Origin: Autumnicola tepida
Lineage (GTDB): Bacteria; Bacteroidota; Bacteroidia; Flavobacteriales; Flavobacteriaceae
NCBI RefSeq assembly: GCF_031846485.1
Contig: NZ_JAVRHQ010000001.1
Span: 1 to 64,000, forward strand
Direction: 5' to 3'
Length of the DNA: 64,000 bases
Position 1 is the stretch's first letter. Each line of letters starts with the position of its first letter. The translations under genes and the position numbers were made by a program. Shown here piece after piece: positions 48,968 to 58,102 of this stretch. The notes below the pieces were generated by a model, which saw only the letters and a program-made list of their open reading frames with translations, was not told the origin of the DNA and ran no database searches.

Positions 48968-48993
48968 CCCTGTCCCAAAAAATCAGGACAGGG
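48968..48993 (-). other. Stem-loop between GH13 and GH97 genes
   Basis: CCCTGTCC (48968-48975) and GGACAGGG (48986-48993) with a 10-nt loop. On the coding (minus) strand no T-run follows, so it is more likely an mRNA-stability or partial-attenuation element than a full terminator. Next to it the minus strand reads AATCAAGATTTG, resembling the AAATCAAG motif of the susC control region. Confidence 0.6.
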
Positions 48994-49014
48994 TTTTCTA
49001 ACATTAACAGACAA

Positions 49015-50391
49015 TTATTTTTGTAATATTAAATAAGTATAAGGTTGTAAAGTGATTTGATCTTCCAGAGACATCTGATTTCCTTCAAAAGCATCTTCCC
49101 ATTCTCCCTGTAGTTGCTGCGGAATTAAGTAATTGCTCTCCTGATTTCTGATATTAGATAAAACAAATACAGTTTCCTCATCATTCTGTATGGTGAATGC
49201 CGCCACATCATTACTGCTGTAGCCGGAATACTGGCCGTCTTCTATGGCAGTGCTGTTTTTCCTGAAGGCTATAATTCTCTGGTATTCTTCAAAAACTTCA
49301 TTATTTGCCTGTGACCAGTCTATTGGAGTTTTGGTGAAGAATTCCAGGCGCTCATCGTAGGCTATTTCCTGCCCGTTATAAATCATCGGGACAGATTTCA
49401 TATAAGCGGCTACCACAAAAGTGGCCAATGCTCCTTCTGTGCCCCCAAAAAGTTCCATAGGAGTTCCGTCGCTAAGGTTTACATCATGATTGGTGATGTA
49501 ACGCACCACCCTTTTATCTTCATCGTAAACATTCTGGTATTCTTCGGCGTTTGCCATCTGAATTTCAGTGGCAGGTGCGCCATTATGGACTTCTTTTAAA
49601 GTCTCGAAGAAATTAAAACCAAAAATAAGATCAAAACCAGATCTCAGGTGCCTTTGCTCGCCACCTTCGGCCAGCATTAGCATTTCCTGGTCTTTAATTT
49701 CATCGATAGCTGAAACCGCTTTAGTCCAGAAACCTTCGGGTACGTAATCTGCAGCGTCACATCTAAAACCATCAATATTAGCATTATAGACCCAGTAGGA
49801 CATGGCATCTATCATGGCATTTTGTAAATCAGGGTTATCATAATCCAGTTGTACCACGTCGCTCCAGTTGGTACCCGGAGGAGGGATCATATTACCATTT
49901 TCGTCGGTTTCGTAATATTCAGGATGTTCCGTAGTCCATTCGTTATCCCAAGCAGTATGGTTTGCTACCCAGTCTAATACTACAGCCATATCCCGGTTGT
50001 GAGCTTCTTCCACTAAATTCCGCAGATCTTCAAGATCACCATATTCCGAGCTTACTTCTTTGTAATCCCTTACCGCGTAAGGAGAACCTAGGCCCCCAGC
50101 GGAATTTTCGATTCCATTGGGATAAATTGGCATTAAATAGACTACGTTGGCACCCAGTTCCTTAATGTGGTCCAGTCGGGCAGTTACAGCATCAATGGTC
50201 CCTTCTTCACTGAAGGCTCTAAGGTTTACCTGATAGATGACTGCTTCTTCAGGTTCTGGCACTTCATTAAAAACTTCTCCGTATTGATCGTAATCTGGAT
50301 TATCTGTAACCGCACCATCATCATCTGAATTGCAGGCGCTCATAAAAGCGGAGATGAATAGCGCTAGAAATATATTAATATGTTTTTTCAT
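49015..50391 (-). CDS. GH13 alpha-amylase family lipoprotein, SusG/SusA-like
   Basis: 458 residues. A lipobox ends at C20 (FMSAC) and is followed by NSDDDG, an acidic stretch typical of lipoproteins exported to the cell surface in Bacteroidota. The catalytic barrel shows all four regions: DWVANH 140-145, GFRCDAA with nucleophile D212, acid/base E242 in MLAEGGE, and TNHD with D303. The product is small, with no starch-binding module. It should cut alpha-glucans outside the cell for uptake by SusC/D. It starts 16 bp after the SusE-like gene. Confidence 0.94.
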   Translation of the reverse strand: MKKHINIFLALFISAFMSACNSDDDGAVTDNPDYDQYGEVFNEVPEPEEAVIYQVNLRAFSEEGTIDAVTARLDHIKELGANVVYLMPIYPNGIENSAGGLGSPYAVRDYKEVSSEYGDLEDLRNLVEEAHNRDMAVVLDWVANHTAWDNEWTTEHPEYYETDENGNMIPPPGTNWSDVVQLDYDNPDLQNAMIDAMSYWVYNANIDGFRCDAADYVPEGFWTKAVSAIDEIKDQEMLMLAEGGEQRHLRSGFDLIFGFNFFETLKEVHNGAPATEIQMANAEEYQNVYDEDKRVVRYITNHDVNLSDGTPMELFGGTEGALATFVVAAYMKSVPMIYNGQEIAYDERLEFFTKTPIDWSQANNEVFEEYQRIIAFRKNSTAIEDGQYSGYSSNDVAAFTIQNDEETVFVLSNIRNQESNYLIPQQLQGEWEDAFEGNQMSLEDQITLQPYTYLILQK

Positions 50392-50407
50392 GCTTTTAAA
50401 TTTATTT

Positions 50408-51475
50408 TTATAGAGGTTCTACAGTATAGTAAGCCATTGTTGAGTCTTCGGGGTCGATTAGAAAAGTGATGTGGTAATTGCCGGCAGCATCAATGGTATG
50501 TGCCCCGGGATCGTCCAAATAGGCAATAAAATCAGTGCTATTTTGAGAACCGTAATTTACTGTCCAGGCATCGTTTAATCTGAATTTTAAAGCTCCAGCC
50601 GAGAGTTCTCCAGTATATTCCCAATAACCTTCCTGGTAATTGTAGGTCATATCGGTATCACTATCCCATCCTCCCGGGGTTGCAGGCCCAATAATTCCAA
50701 AAGAATAAGGCTCTGCCATCCAGGTCATGGTATTCATATTTACAGTTATCCTGTAAGATCCTGTAGAAGGAACGGATAGGTTGTTGCCATCAAATATTAG
50801 GTTTCCATTTCCATCACCACCGTAATTCTCGCTCCAGTCCGGTGCTGTGGTAAATTTAAATTCTAAAGCGGCAGGATCGGTAAAGCTTATAATGCCTTCA
50901 AAAACTCCGGGTGTGGTGGTTTCTTTTAAAGTAGCTGCAGTAGCGGGATCCCAGCCCTGGTATGCCCCCGGTACATAAAGCACGGCATTACCGGCCATCT
51001 GGTTATAGGGGGTTACCTGCAATGAGCCCGCTTCTGAAAAAACAGGACGGTCCACATATGCCCTTACCCGGTAAACTATGGTGCCTTCTTCATCTGCTTC
51101 AAGACCTAAATCTTTAACCATATCATTAAGATCTGTAACAGACATTTCTTTGCTAAGTACATTGCTTCCCACGGGGACACTGGTTGCATTTTCCCAGGCG
51201 GTTTCACCAAGGGTGTCTGCCGGGACGTCAAATTGCAGTGTATAATCTACAGGGGCTTCTTCTATAGGAAAAATAACTTTGCTCCAGGAGATAACTAGGG
51301 CAGGCTGGTCCTGCATTTCCTGGGTTAAAACAATAGAACTTGTTGAAGCCTGGGGCATTCCTTCAAAATTCACCTCCTCTAAATAGGTCAGGCCATCATC
51401 ATTCTTATCACAGGCAGTTAGTAAAAGTCCTGCAATTGCGAATAGCAGATAAAATATTTTTTTGAACTTCTTCAT
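50408..51475 (-). CDS. SusE/SusF-like surface starch-binding lipoprotein
   Basis: 355 residues with a lipobox ending at C22 (LLLTAC) and an acidic DKNDDG export signal. An N-terminal Ig-like SusE domain (about 30-165) is followed by two carbohydrate-binding-module-like repeats: AVLYVPGAYQGWDPATAATL and, later, IIGPATPGGWDSDTDM, each with the conserved GxW pattern. It would hold glucan at the cell surface beside SusD. The gene is 11 bp from susD. Confidence 0.88.
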   Translation of the reverse strand: MKKFKKIFYLLFAIAGLLLTACDKNDDGLTYLEEVNFEGMPQASTSSIVLTQEMQDQPALVISWSKVIFPIEEAPVDYTLQFDVPADTLGETAWENATSVPVGSNVLSKEMSVTDLNDMVKDLGLEADEEGTIVYRVRAYVDRPVFSEAGSLQVTPYNQMAGNAVLYVPGAYQGWDPATAATLKETTTPGVFEGIISFTDPAALEFKFTTAPDWSENYGGDGNGNLIFDGNNLSVPSTGSYRITVNMNTMTWMAEPYSFGIIGPATPGGWDSDTDMTYNYQEGYWEYTGELSAGALKFRLNDAWTVNYGSQNSTDFIAYLDDPGAHTIDAAGNYHITFLIDPEDSTMAYYTVEPL

Positions 51476-51486
51476 AAGTTAATTTT

Positions 51487-52983
51487 TTAATATCCGGGAT
51501 TTTGTTCCAGGTTCGGGTTTGCATCTAAGGCCGAGGTAGGGATTGGAAATAATTCTCTGTATTCCTCTGATTCTCCTCTGAATTCATTCGCGTTAAGGAA
51601 GGTGCCAAAGCGGATCATATCCTGTCTCCTGTGGCCTTCCCAGTTCAGCTCAAAAGCTCTTTCGTCATAAATATCTTCCAGGCTAGGGTCGCCCTCCAGG
51701 GCAGAAAGACCAGCACGTTCTCTTATGGCATCTACCAGAGGTTTTGCTGCGGAAGCATTTCCCAGCCTCACATAGCATTCGGCTTTCATCAGCATGAAAT
51801 CGGCGTACCTGAAGATTGGAAAATCATTTGAAGCTCCTCCGCCATCTAAAGGGGTCGCAGGATAAAATTTGATATTTCTTACTCCTGCGTAAGGGTCCGC
51901 TCCTGGATTATCCAAGGAATTTACCTGCGGGGTATAGGTGACGCCACCCGGTTGCTCACCTACCAGAAATTGAACTTTCCTGATGTCTGCATCACTGTAA
52001 TTGTCATAAAAACGTTGGGGTACAATAGTTCCGTTCCAGCCACTTACACCAAAAAGTGCCATGGCATGCGGACCGCTCAAACTCCTTATGGTGTAGATAT
52101 TCCTAGATACAACATTTGCTGTTGCAAACATGGCAAGAATAGTCTCATCAGCCGGCAGCCTGTCTCCAAAAAGTTCGTAATATTGGTAACCATTGGGACT
52201 GGCCTCATTTGCTGTACCAGGGTGGAGGGAAAAACCTCCCGCTTCCAATTCTTCAATCGCATTTAAACAATTTTGCCATTGTGCGGTGCCGGTGTAAACT
52301 TCAGCATTGAGGTAAACTTTGGCCAATAAGGCATAACCTGCCCATTTGTTAAACCTTCCGTAGTATTCGCCGTCCTTAGTGTCGGAGAGGTTAGGCACAT
52401 TTTCTTCTAATTCAGAAACCACAAAGTCGTACACCTCCTGGCGGCTTGCCTGCGGAAGTTCTTCTACGGTTACATTATTTTCAGTATAAAAAGGAACATT
52501 CCCGTAATCGTCCATTAATAAATAATAGAAAAACGCCCTCAATACTTTTGCTTCTGAAATTTTGGCCTGTGAGGCTTCTGCATTTTCCAGTTGTTCCACT
52601 GCCAGGTTAGCGCTAAATACTGCCTGGTAAAGCCAATTCCAGGTATTGTTAACTATTAAATCTGAAGGTAACCATTCATGTTTGTAAAGCCTGGCAAAAT
52701 CCAGTTGCCAGTCACCGGTATTCCTATGAGGGATCACCTGTTCATCGGCGGACATACTGTTTAAATCGTACCAGCCATTATCAGCGCCAGCATAACCTAA
52801 ACCACCCCAATTACCGGCCACCTGCGCATAAACTGCGGCCAGGGCAACATCGGCTCCTTCGGGAGTTGAATAAAATTCGTCTGCCTGGTATTTATCATAA
52901 ACTTCTTCTTCAACATCATCTGTACAGGAAAAGAAAAAGGATGTTATAAAAACTGCTAAAAATGTAAAATATTTTGATTTCAT
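51487..52983 (-). CDS. SusD/RagB family outer-membrane lipoprotein
   Basis: 498 residues. The signal peptide ends at C20 (SFFFSC) and is followed by TDDVEEE. The helical, TPR-rich body and the C-terminal family pattern are visible: FRYADFMLMKAECYVRLGN, then YDERAFELNWEGHRRQDMIRFG and a final PIPTSALDANPNLEQNPGY. It forms the lid on the SusC channel and helps bind oligosaccharides. It begins 6 bp after the susC stop. Confidence 0.96.
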   Translation of the reverse strand: MKSKYFTFLAVFITSFFFSCTDDVEEEVYDKYQADEFYSTPEGADVALAAVYAQVAGNWGGLGYAGADNGWYDLNSMSADEQVIPHRNTGDWQLDFARLYKHEWLPSDLIVNNTWNWLYQAVFSANLAVEQLENAEASQAKISEAKVLRAFFYYLLMDDYGNVPFYTENNVTVEELPQASRQEVYDFVVSELEENVPNLSDTKDGEYYGRFNKWAGYALLAKVYLNAEVYTGTAQWQNCLNAIEELEAGGFSLHPGTANEASPNGYQYYELFGDRLPADETILAMFATANVVSRNIYTIRSLSGPHAMALFGVSGWNGTIVPQRFYDNYSDADIRKVQFLVGEQPGGVTYTPQVNSLDNPGADPYAGVRNIKFYPATPLDGGGASNDFPIFRYADFMLMKAECYVRLGNASAAKPLVDAIRERAGLSALEGDPSLEDIYDERAFELNWEGHRRQDMIRFGTFLNANEFRGESEEYRELFPIPTSALDANPNLEQNPGY

Positions 52984-52989
52984 CTTTTT

Positions 52990-55900
52990 TTAATTAAATT
53001 TTACTTGTAAACCGAGTGCCACACTGGTAGTTCTTGGATAGATTCCGAAATCACCGCCAAACCCACTGGCTCCGCTAAAGTTGAGTTCTGGATCCACACC
53101 TGAGTAATCGGTAATGAGCAGGAGGTTATTCCCGGTAAGGGAAACCCTGATCGAATTGATGTATTTAAAGGTATCCAGGTCTATATTGTAACCTGCGGTA
53201 AGGTTTTCAAGCCTTACAAAATCTCCGTCTTCCAGCCAAAGGTCTGATCCATACTGAGAGGTAAAAAGCCCCAGGTCTACGGCGCTCTCCAGTACATTGG
53301 AATTACCGAGGCTTTCCATATAGCTTAAGTTTTGCCTTAAACCGTTATAAATTTTGTTGCCGCCGGAGCCTCTCCAGAGCATGGAAAAATCAAAATTTCT
53401 ATACCTAAAGGTTGGATTAATGGCAAAATTATAGGTGGGTAGGGCAGAACCTTCCATCACCCTATCGGGGCTTCTGGTACCCTGGTCAATAGTTCCGTCG
53501 CCGTTTACATCCCGCACCACTTCGGCCCCAACATTATTTATGCCCTCGTGTTGCAAAATGGAGTAGGTGCCTATAGCTTCCCCTTCAATTAAGAAGGAAT
53601 TGGTGCCCCACGGGATGTAATTAGTATTTAAATCAACCCCGTTTATGCTTCCGCTAAGATTAAGCACTTCATTATCCAGTAAAGATAAATTACCGCCAAG
53701 GCTAAGCTGTATGTCTTCATTGCTGATGATATCATAACTAAGAGCGAATTCCAGCCCACGATTCCTGATACTGCCCACGTTTGCGGCAATGGTGTTGTAT
53801 GGAAACGGAGGTTGAGGTACGGTGTAGTTAAAAAGGAGGTCATCCGTAGTTGCCGTAAAAGCATCGATAGAACCACTTAGCCTGCTGTCAAACAAACTGA
53901 AGTCTACCCCAACGTTGGTCTGTTTTTTACGCTCCCATTTAAGGTCTTCGTTGGAATTTTGCGAAATTTGGAAATTTCGAATTTCCTCACCTCCAAAATA
54001 GGTGATCCCGCCAGGGCTAACCAGGGATAATGACTGCTGCGGAAATAATCCCTGCTGGTTACCGGTGATTCCGTAGCCACCGCGTAGTTTCAGCTGGTCA
54101 AAAATTCCGTCCTGCATAAATTCTTCTTCGTCTATTCTCCAGGCCACGGAAGCTGCGGGAAAATTACCCCATTTGTTGTTTTCTCCAAAGACCGATGATC
54201 CATCCCGACGATAACTTAAGGTAACCAGGTATTTATCAAGCAACGTATAATTAAGCCTTCCAAGGAAAGAAACCAGGCTACGGTCGTTCTTATAAGACGA
54301 AATATCGCCCGACCTTACATCCGAAAGATTGCCCGCCTGAAGAGCATTATAAGTAGTTTCGTTATTGAAGAACCCTCTGGCCTGTGCATAATTGCCCTGG
54401 TAGGTTTGCTGTTGCCACTCGTACAAAGCCAATGCATCTATTTTGTGGTCTCCAATGGTATTTTTATAAGATAAACTTACATTGGTTAATTTCTCATCCT
54501 GTTTACTGTTGCTAATATTGGCAAAACCATCCTGGTTAATTGCGTTGGCATCGGTGGATTCCACAGGTAAAAAGAATCCAACGGTGTTATTGGTTTTTCT
54601 CCAGCTTCCAAACCAGCCGAGGCTTAATCCTGCAAAGAGATCCAGATCGGTATCCAGGCTCACAAACAAATTATTGTTTTCCCTTTCATCTACAGTGGTT
54701 TCTGCCACGGCATAAGGGTTTAAATATTCAAACACGTTAGGGTCTGTGTAATAAGAACCATCTGTATTGAACACTGGGTCTGTGGGGCGCATAAAATAGG
54801 AGTTGGTGATTAAGTTTGAAGTAAAAGCCGCGTTCCCGATACTTTGGATACTATTGGTGGTCTCTAATATGCCGGTATTAATATTCATGGTAATATCCAG
54901 CCGATCGTCCAAAGCTTTTTGGGTTGCGGTAAGCCTTGCTATATACTTGTCGTTGTTGGAGTTAATAACTACTCCTTCCTGCAAAATGGCACTTACCGAA
55001 GCCCGGTAATTAAATTTATCGGTTCCCGCCCCAAAGGCAATTGTATGGTTTTGAGTATATCCGGTTTGGGTTAAAATATCATACCAGTCAGTATTCGAGC
55101 CATGATTTGCAGAAGCTGGCACCCCATATTGCTGTGCCTGTTCCCACCACTCATCGGGGCTCAGCACATCAAGTTCGTTTGAAAGGTAATCTACGGCCAC
55201 TGTTGAAGAATACTCGAAAGTTGAGGTGCCGCTTTTATTGTTTTTTGTGGTCACTATAATTACACCCGGGGCACCACGTGAGCCATATACTGCTGTGGCC
55301 GAAGCATCCTTTAAAATATCTATAGATTTAATTTCATTGGGCGGGATCTGGTTAAGCAGGTCCATGTTTCCCTGTATCCCGTCTACTACCACTAACGGAT
55401 CGTTGCCACCAATAAGAGAGCTAATTCCCCTAATTCTTACACTTGGAGTAGAACCGGGTTCGCTACCCTGTTGGTTAATATTTACCCCTGCGGCTTTACC
55501 TGAAATTTGTTGTAGCGGGTTTGTAATCGCCCCGCTGTTAAATTCTTCTTCTGAAACTGTAGCTACAGATCCTGTAACATCCCTTCTGGTAGAGGTGCCA
55601 TAGCCGACTACTACCACTTCGTCCAGTCCTGAAACTGAAGTTTGCATGCTAACATCAATCTGGTTTTTATCTTCAACAGGGATTTCCTGCGTTTCAAAAC
55701 CAATGCTAGAAAATACAAGTACAGCCTCAGGTGAAGAAACCGAGATGGAATAATTTCCGTCAAAATCTGTCATAACTCCATTAGATGTACCTTTCTCCAG
55801 TATGTTCACCCCGGGAAGTGGAAGGCCCTGATCGTCTACCACAGTTCCGTTAATTTCCCCTTGCTGTTTTTGCAGGTAAGAAACATAATTCAAAGTTGAA

Positions 55901-56013
55901 TTTTTGGCCGTAGCGGGATTGGCACATAGACAAAAAATAACTAGAAACAGTAATTGGATATTTAGAGTAGAGGGGAAAAATATCTCCTGTTTCTTTTTTG
56001 GTTTTTGGTTCAT
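52990..56013 (-). CDS. SusC/RagA family TonB-linked outer-membrane transporter
   Basis: 1007 residues. After a signal sequence (cleaved after ATA, about residue 36) come a carboxypeptidase-regulatory-like domain (GTVVDDQGLPLPGVNILEKG), a TonB-box region (LDEVVVVGYGTSTRRDVTGS), a plug domain and a large barrel that ends with an aromatic residue (ALGLQVKFN nearly so). It imports malto-oligosaccharides or related glucans, inferred from the GH13/GH97 neighbours. It leads the leftward operon from the divergent control region. Confidence 0.96.
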   Translation of the reverse strand: MNQKPKKKQEIFFPSTLNIQLLFLVIFCLCANPATAKNSTLNYVSYLQKQQGEINGTVVDDQGLPLPGVNILEKGTSNGVMTDFDGNYSISVSSPEAVLVFSSIGFETQEIPVEDKNQIDVSMQTSVSGLDEVVVVGYGTSTRRDVTGSVATVSEEEFNSGAITNPLQQISGKAAGVNINQQGSEPGSTPSVRIRGISSLIGGNDPLVVVDGIQGNMDLLNQIPPNEIKSIDILKDASATAVYGSRGAPGVIIVTTKNNKSGTSTFEYSSTVAVDYLSNELDVLSPDEWWEQAQQYGVPASANHGSNTDWYDILTQTGYTQNHTIAFGAGTDKFNYRASVSAILQEGVVINSNNDKYIARLTATQKALDDRLDITMNINTGILETTNSIQSIGNAAFTSNLITNSYFMRPTDPVFNTDGSYYTDPNVFEYLNPYAVAETTVDERENNNLFVSLDTDLDLFAGLSLGWFGSWRKTNNTVGFFLPVESTDANAINQDGFANISNSKQDEKLTNVSLSYKNTIGDHKIDALALYEWQQQTYQGNYAQARGFFNNETTYNALQAGNLSDVRSGDISSYKNDRSLVSFLGRLNYTLLDKYLVTLSYRRDGSSVFGENNKWGNFPAASVAWRIDEEEFMQDGIFDQLKLRGGYGITGNQQGLFPQQSLSLVSPGGITYFGGEEIRNFQISQNSNEDLKWERKKQTNVGVDFSLFDSRLSGSIDAFTATTDDLLFNYTVPQPPFPYNTIAANVGSIRNRGLEFALSYDIISNEDIQLSLGGNLSLLDNEVLNLSGSINGVDLNTNYIPWGTNSFLIEGEAIGTYSILQHEGINNVGAEVVRDVNGDGTIDQGTRSPDRVMEGSALPTYNFAINPTFRYRNFDFSMLWRGSGGNKIYNGLRQNLSYMESLGNSNVLESAVDLGLFTSQYGSDLWLEDGDFVRLENLTAGYNIDLDTFKYINSIRVSLTGNNLLLITDYSGVDPELNFSGASGFGGDFGIYPRTTSVALGLQVKFN

Positions 56014-56057
56014 ATATTATCTCTTTTTATTAATAAAATTTATAAAACCATTATTTT

Positions 56058-56069
56058 GAAAACGTTTTC
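56058..56069. promoter_or_regulatory. 12-bp palindrome GAAAACGTTTTC in the susC leader
   Basis: A perfect palindrome with central CG as in LacI-family operators, located about 15-30 bp downstream of the predicted susC transcription start. A repressor bound here could block the operon. No lacI-type gene is present in the window, so the regulator would be encoded elsewhere. Confidence 0.55.
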
Positions 56070-56090
56070 GTCTCATTTTTCAAAAGTAGT

Positions 56091-56123
56091 GCTAGAGGTA
56101 ATGTTTATAAAGTTTTCATCAAA
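56091..56123 (-). promoter_or_regulatory. Probable promoter of the susC operon
   Basis: On the minus strand TTTG (56123-56120), 21 bp, TACTTTTG (56098-56091). AAATCAAG (56124-56131) abuts the -33 element, fitting an activator site. Confidence 0.65.
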
Positions 56124-56199
56124 AAATCAAGGTTTAATAGTGCTTATAAATATTATAACAATTTGTATTACAGTATAATAACTATTGATATAAATCATA

Positions 56200-56239
56200 A
56201 AAATCAAGATCTTTTTGCGAAAAATATGAACTTGATTTT
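56200..56239. promoter_or_regulatory. Inverted AAAATCAAG repeat in the divergent control region
   Basis: AAAATCAAG (56200-56208) and its complement CTTGATTTT (56231-56239) are 22 nt apart. A third copy of the core, AAATCAAG, lies at 56124-56131. The set is a good candidate for the binding site of the regulator encoded by the adjacent gene. The whole 311-bp space between susC and the regulator gene is regulatory; no further gene is seen. Confidence 0.6.
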
Positions 56240-56258
56240 ATAGAAAAATGTATTTTTG
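56232..56258 (+). promoter_or_regulatory. Probable promoter of the DUF6377 regulator gene
   Basis: TTG (56232-56234), 16 bp, TATTTTTG (56251-56258). Its -33 part lies inside the CTTGATTTT half-site, which suggests autoregulation. The start codon is 66 bp further on. Confidence 0.6.
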
Positions 56259-56324
56259 CTCTTAATAATGTCAAAACAATAATATCCCACCGTCGTTTTT
56301 GAAGATAATGATGCTAGCAGTTTT

Positions 56325-57932
56325 ATGAAGATCAAGACCTTTTTACTGTTTTTATGCCTGCTCTCCTATGGCTTTATTCATGCTCAGAATGGGGACACTT
56401 TAATTTCTATTGTTGATAAAGAAATTGCCAATCGCAAAAATTCTACTTTAGAGGAGTATTCTAAACTTGAAAAATTAAAGAGGAATGTTCATAAGGCACG
56501 TTTAAGCGGGACTTCAAAAGAAATTTATGATGCTTATCTGGAACTTTACAATGGCTACCGTTCCTTTAAATATGATTCAGCGTATTTCTACCTGGAAAAG
56601 GCTAAAGAACTTGCAAAGCAAATGAACGACAGTTCTCTTATGGGAGAAACCAAAATAAAAGAGAGTTTTATACTGCTTTCAGCTGGCCTTTTTACCGAAG
56701 CTTTTGATACTATAAAGAGCGTAGAGATTAACCAGCTGGATAATGATAATAAATATGACTTCTATTTCACTAAAGCGAGGTCTTATTTTGATATTGCCGA
56801 TTATAACGATGACAGTAGGTTCAGGATTAATTATGTACGCAAAGGAATATTCAACCTGGAGGAGGCTTTGAAATATGTAGATAAAAATAGCAGCAAAGGT
56901 TTAATGGCCAGTGGATTGAAAAACCTAAAACAGCAGAACTGGGAAAAAGCAAAATCCATCTACCTGCAATGGCTGGGAGATCATGATCTTTCACCGCAGT
57001 TATATGGCGTGGCCACTTCAAGTTTAAGTTATATATATGACCAGACCGGAGAAAGGGAAAAGGCTATAAAGTACCTGGCATTGGCGGCAATTTCAGACCT
57101 ACGGAATTCTATAAAAGAGAATATAGCCCTGCGCAATCTGGCTATTGAGCTTAATGAGGATGGAGAATTAAATAAAGCGAACAAATATGTTAGGGTTGCA
57201 TTAACTGATGCTGAATTCTATAATGCCCGCCACAGGCGAAATCAAATATCGGCAATCCTCCCAATTATGGAGAGTGCTCAGCTCTACAAACTTGAGGAGA
57301 ATAATAAAAATCTTGAAAATGCGGTTATACTGCTGGCATTGTTCACAGTTATTTCGCTTGTTTTTCTGGGTATAATATTCAAGCAGCTGAAAGAGAAAAA
57401 GGCTGCCAGAAAAGCGCTTTCCAGGAACAATGAAAGGCTTCAGCAAATGAACTTAAGCCTGATTGAAGCCGATACTATTAAACAGGATTATATCACTTAC
57501 TTTTTAAAAGCAACTTCCCAGCTTATTGGCAAAATGGGAACCCTACAAAAAAATACTATCTTAAAAGTAAAGACCAAAAAGCCTGAAGAGATCCTTCAGA
57601 TCGTTCAGAAGTATAGTGCCAAAAAAGAACGTGCAGCATTATTCCACCAATTTGATGAGGTATTTTTACAACTTTTTCCATCTTTTATAGACCGGTTTAA
57701 CAGTCTATTTCCTCAAGATGAGAAAAGAGTAGTAAAAAAGGGTGAACTGTTAAATACAGAACTTCGCATATTTGCTCTTTACCGGCTCGGGATTCAAGAT
57801 AACAAACAGGTAGCGGAATTTTTGGATATCTCCATTTCCACCGTTTATTCTTATAAAACACGGCTGAAGAGCAAGTCTGACTACAGGGAAGATTTTGAGA
57901 GCAAAATTATGGATATCAAGAGATTTGCATAG
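56325..57932 (+). CDS. Membrane-bound TPR/HTH regulator (DUF6377-like) of the sus-like locus
   Basis: 535 residues with a signal sequence, a periplasmic helical region with TPR-like repeats (about 50-320), one membrane segment (about 331-352) and a cytosolic coiled coil. The C-terminal LuxR-like helix-turn-helix reads LNTELRIFALYRLGIQDNKQ and then VAEFLDISISTVYSYKTRLK. The layout resembles regulators next to sus loci, which sense a sugar in the periplasm and activate from the membrane, as SusR does. It is divergent from susC, with candidate sites in between. Ligand inferred as maltose or malto-oligosaccharide. Confidence 0.88.
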   Translation: MKIKTFLLFLCLLSYGFIHAQNGDTLISIVDKEIANRKNSTLEEYSKLEKLKRNVHKARLSGTSKEIYDAYLELYNGYRSFKYDSAYFYLEKAKELAKQMNDSSLMGETKIKESFILLSAGLFTEAFDTIKSVEINQLDNDNKYDFYFTKARSYFDIADYNDDSRFRINYVRKGIFNLEEALKYVDKNSSKGLMASGLKNLKQQNWEKAKSIYLQWLGDHDLSPQLYGVATSSLSYIYDQTGEREKAIKYLALAAISDLRNSIKENIALRNLAIELNEDGELNKANKYVRVALTDAEFYNARHRRNQISAILPIMESAQLYKLEENNKNLENAVILLALFTVISLVFLGIIFKQLKEKKAARKALSRNNERLQQMNLSLIEADTIKQDYITYFLKATSQLIGKMGTLQKNTILKVKTKKPEEILQIVQKYSAKKERAALFHQFDEVFLQLFPSFIDRFNSLFPQDEKRVVKKGELLNTELRIFALYRLGIQDNKQVAEFLDISISTVYSYKTRLKSKSDYREDFESKIMDIKRFA

Positions 57933-58102
57933 GATACTCGTTTTTACGGAAGATATTTCCAGAAATTCTAAGGTTGACGGGAATTACCCTCATCTATATC
58001 CGCTCTGAACATCAACTATTTTGTCAGGTTAATAACAGAATTTCCGGAAGTACAATAGAAGAAGAAAACATCATTCTCAACTTGGCCATTGAAGATCTTT
58101 AG

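Noticed and set aside
57933..58102. Open stretch after the DUF6377-type gene ending in a TAG at about 58099
   Set aside because: A frame of about 55 codons runs from inside the regulator gene in another frame, has no good start codon or ribosome site, and resembles nothing I recognise. Its length is not unusual by chance in A/T-rich DNA.
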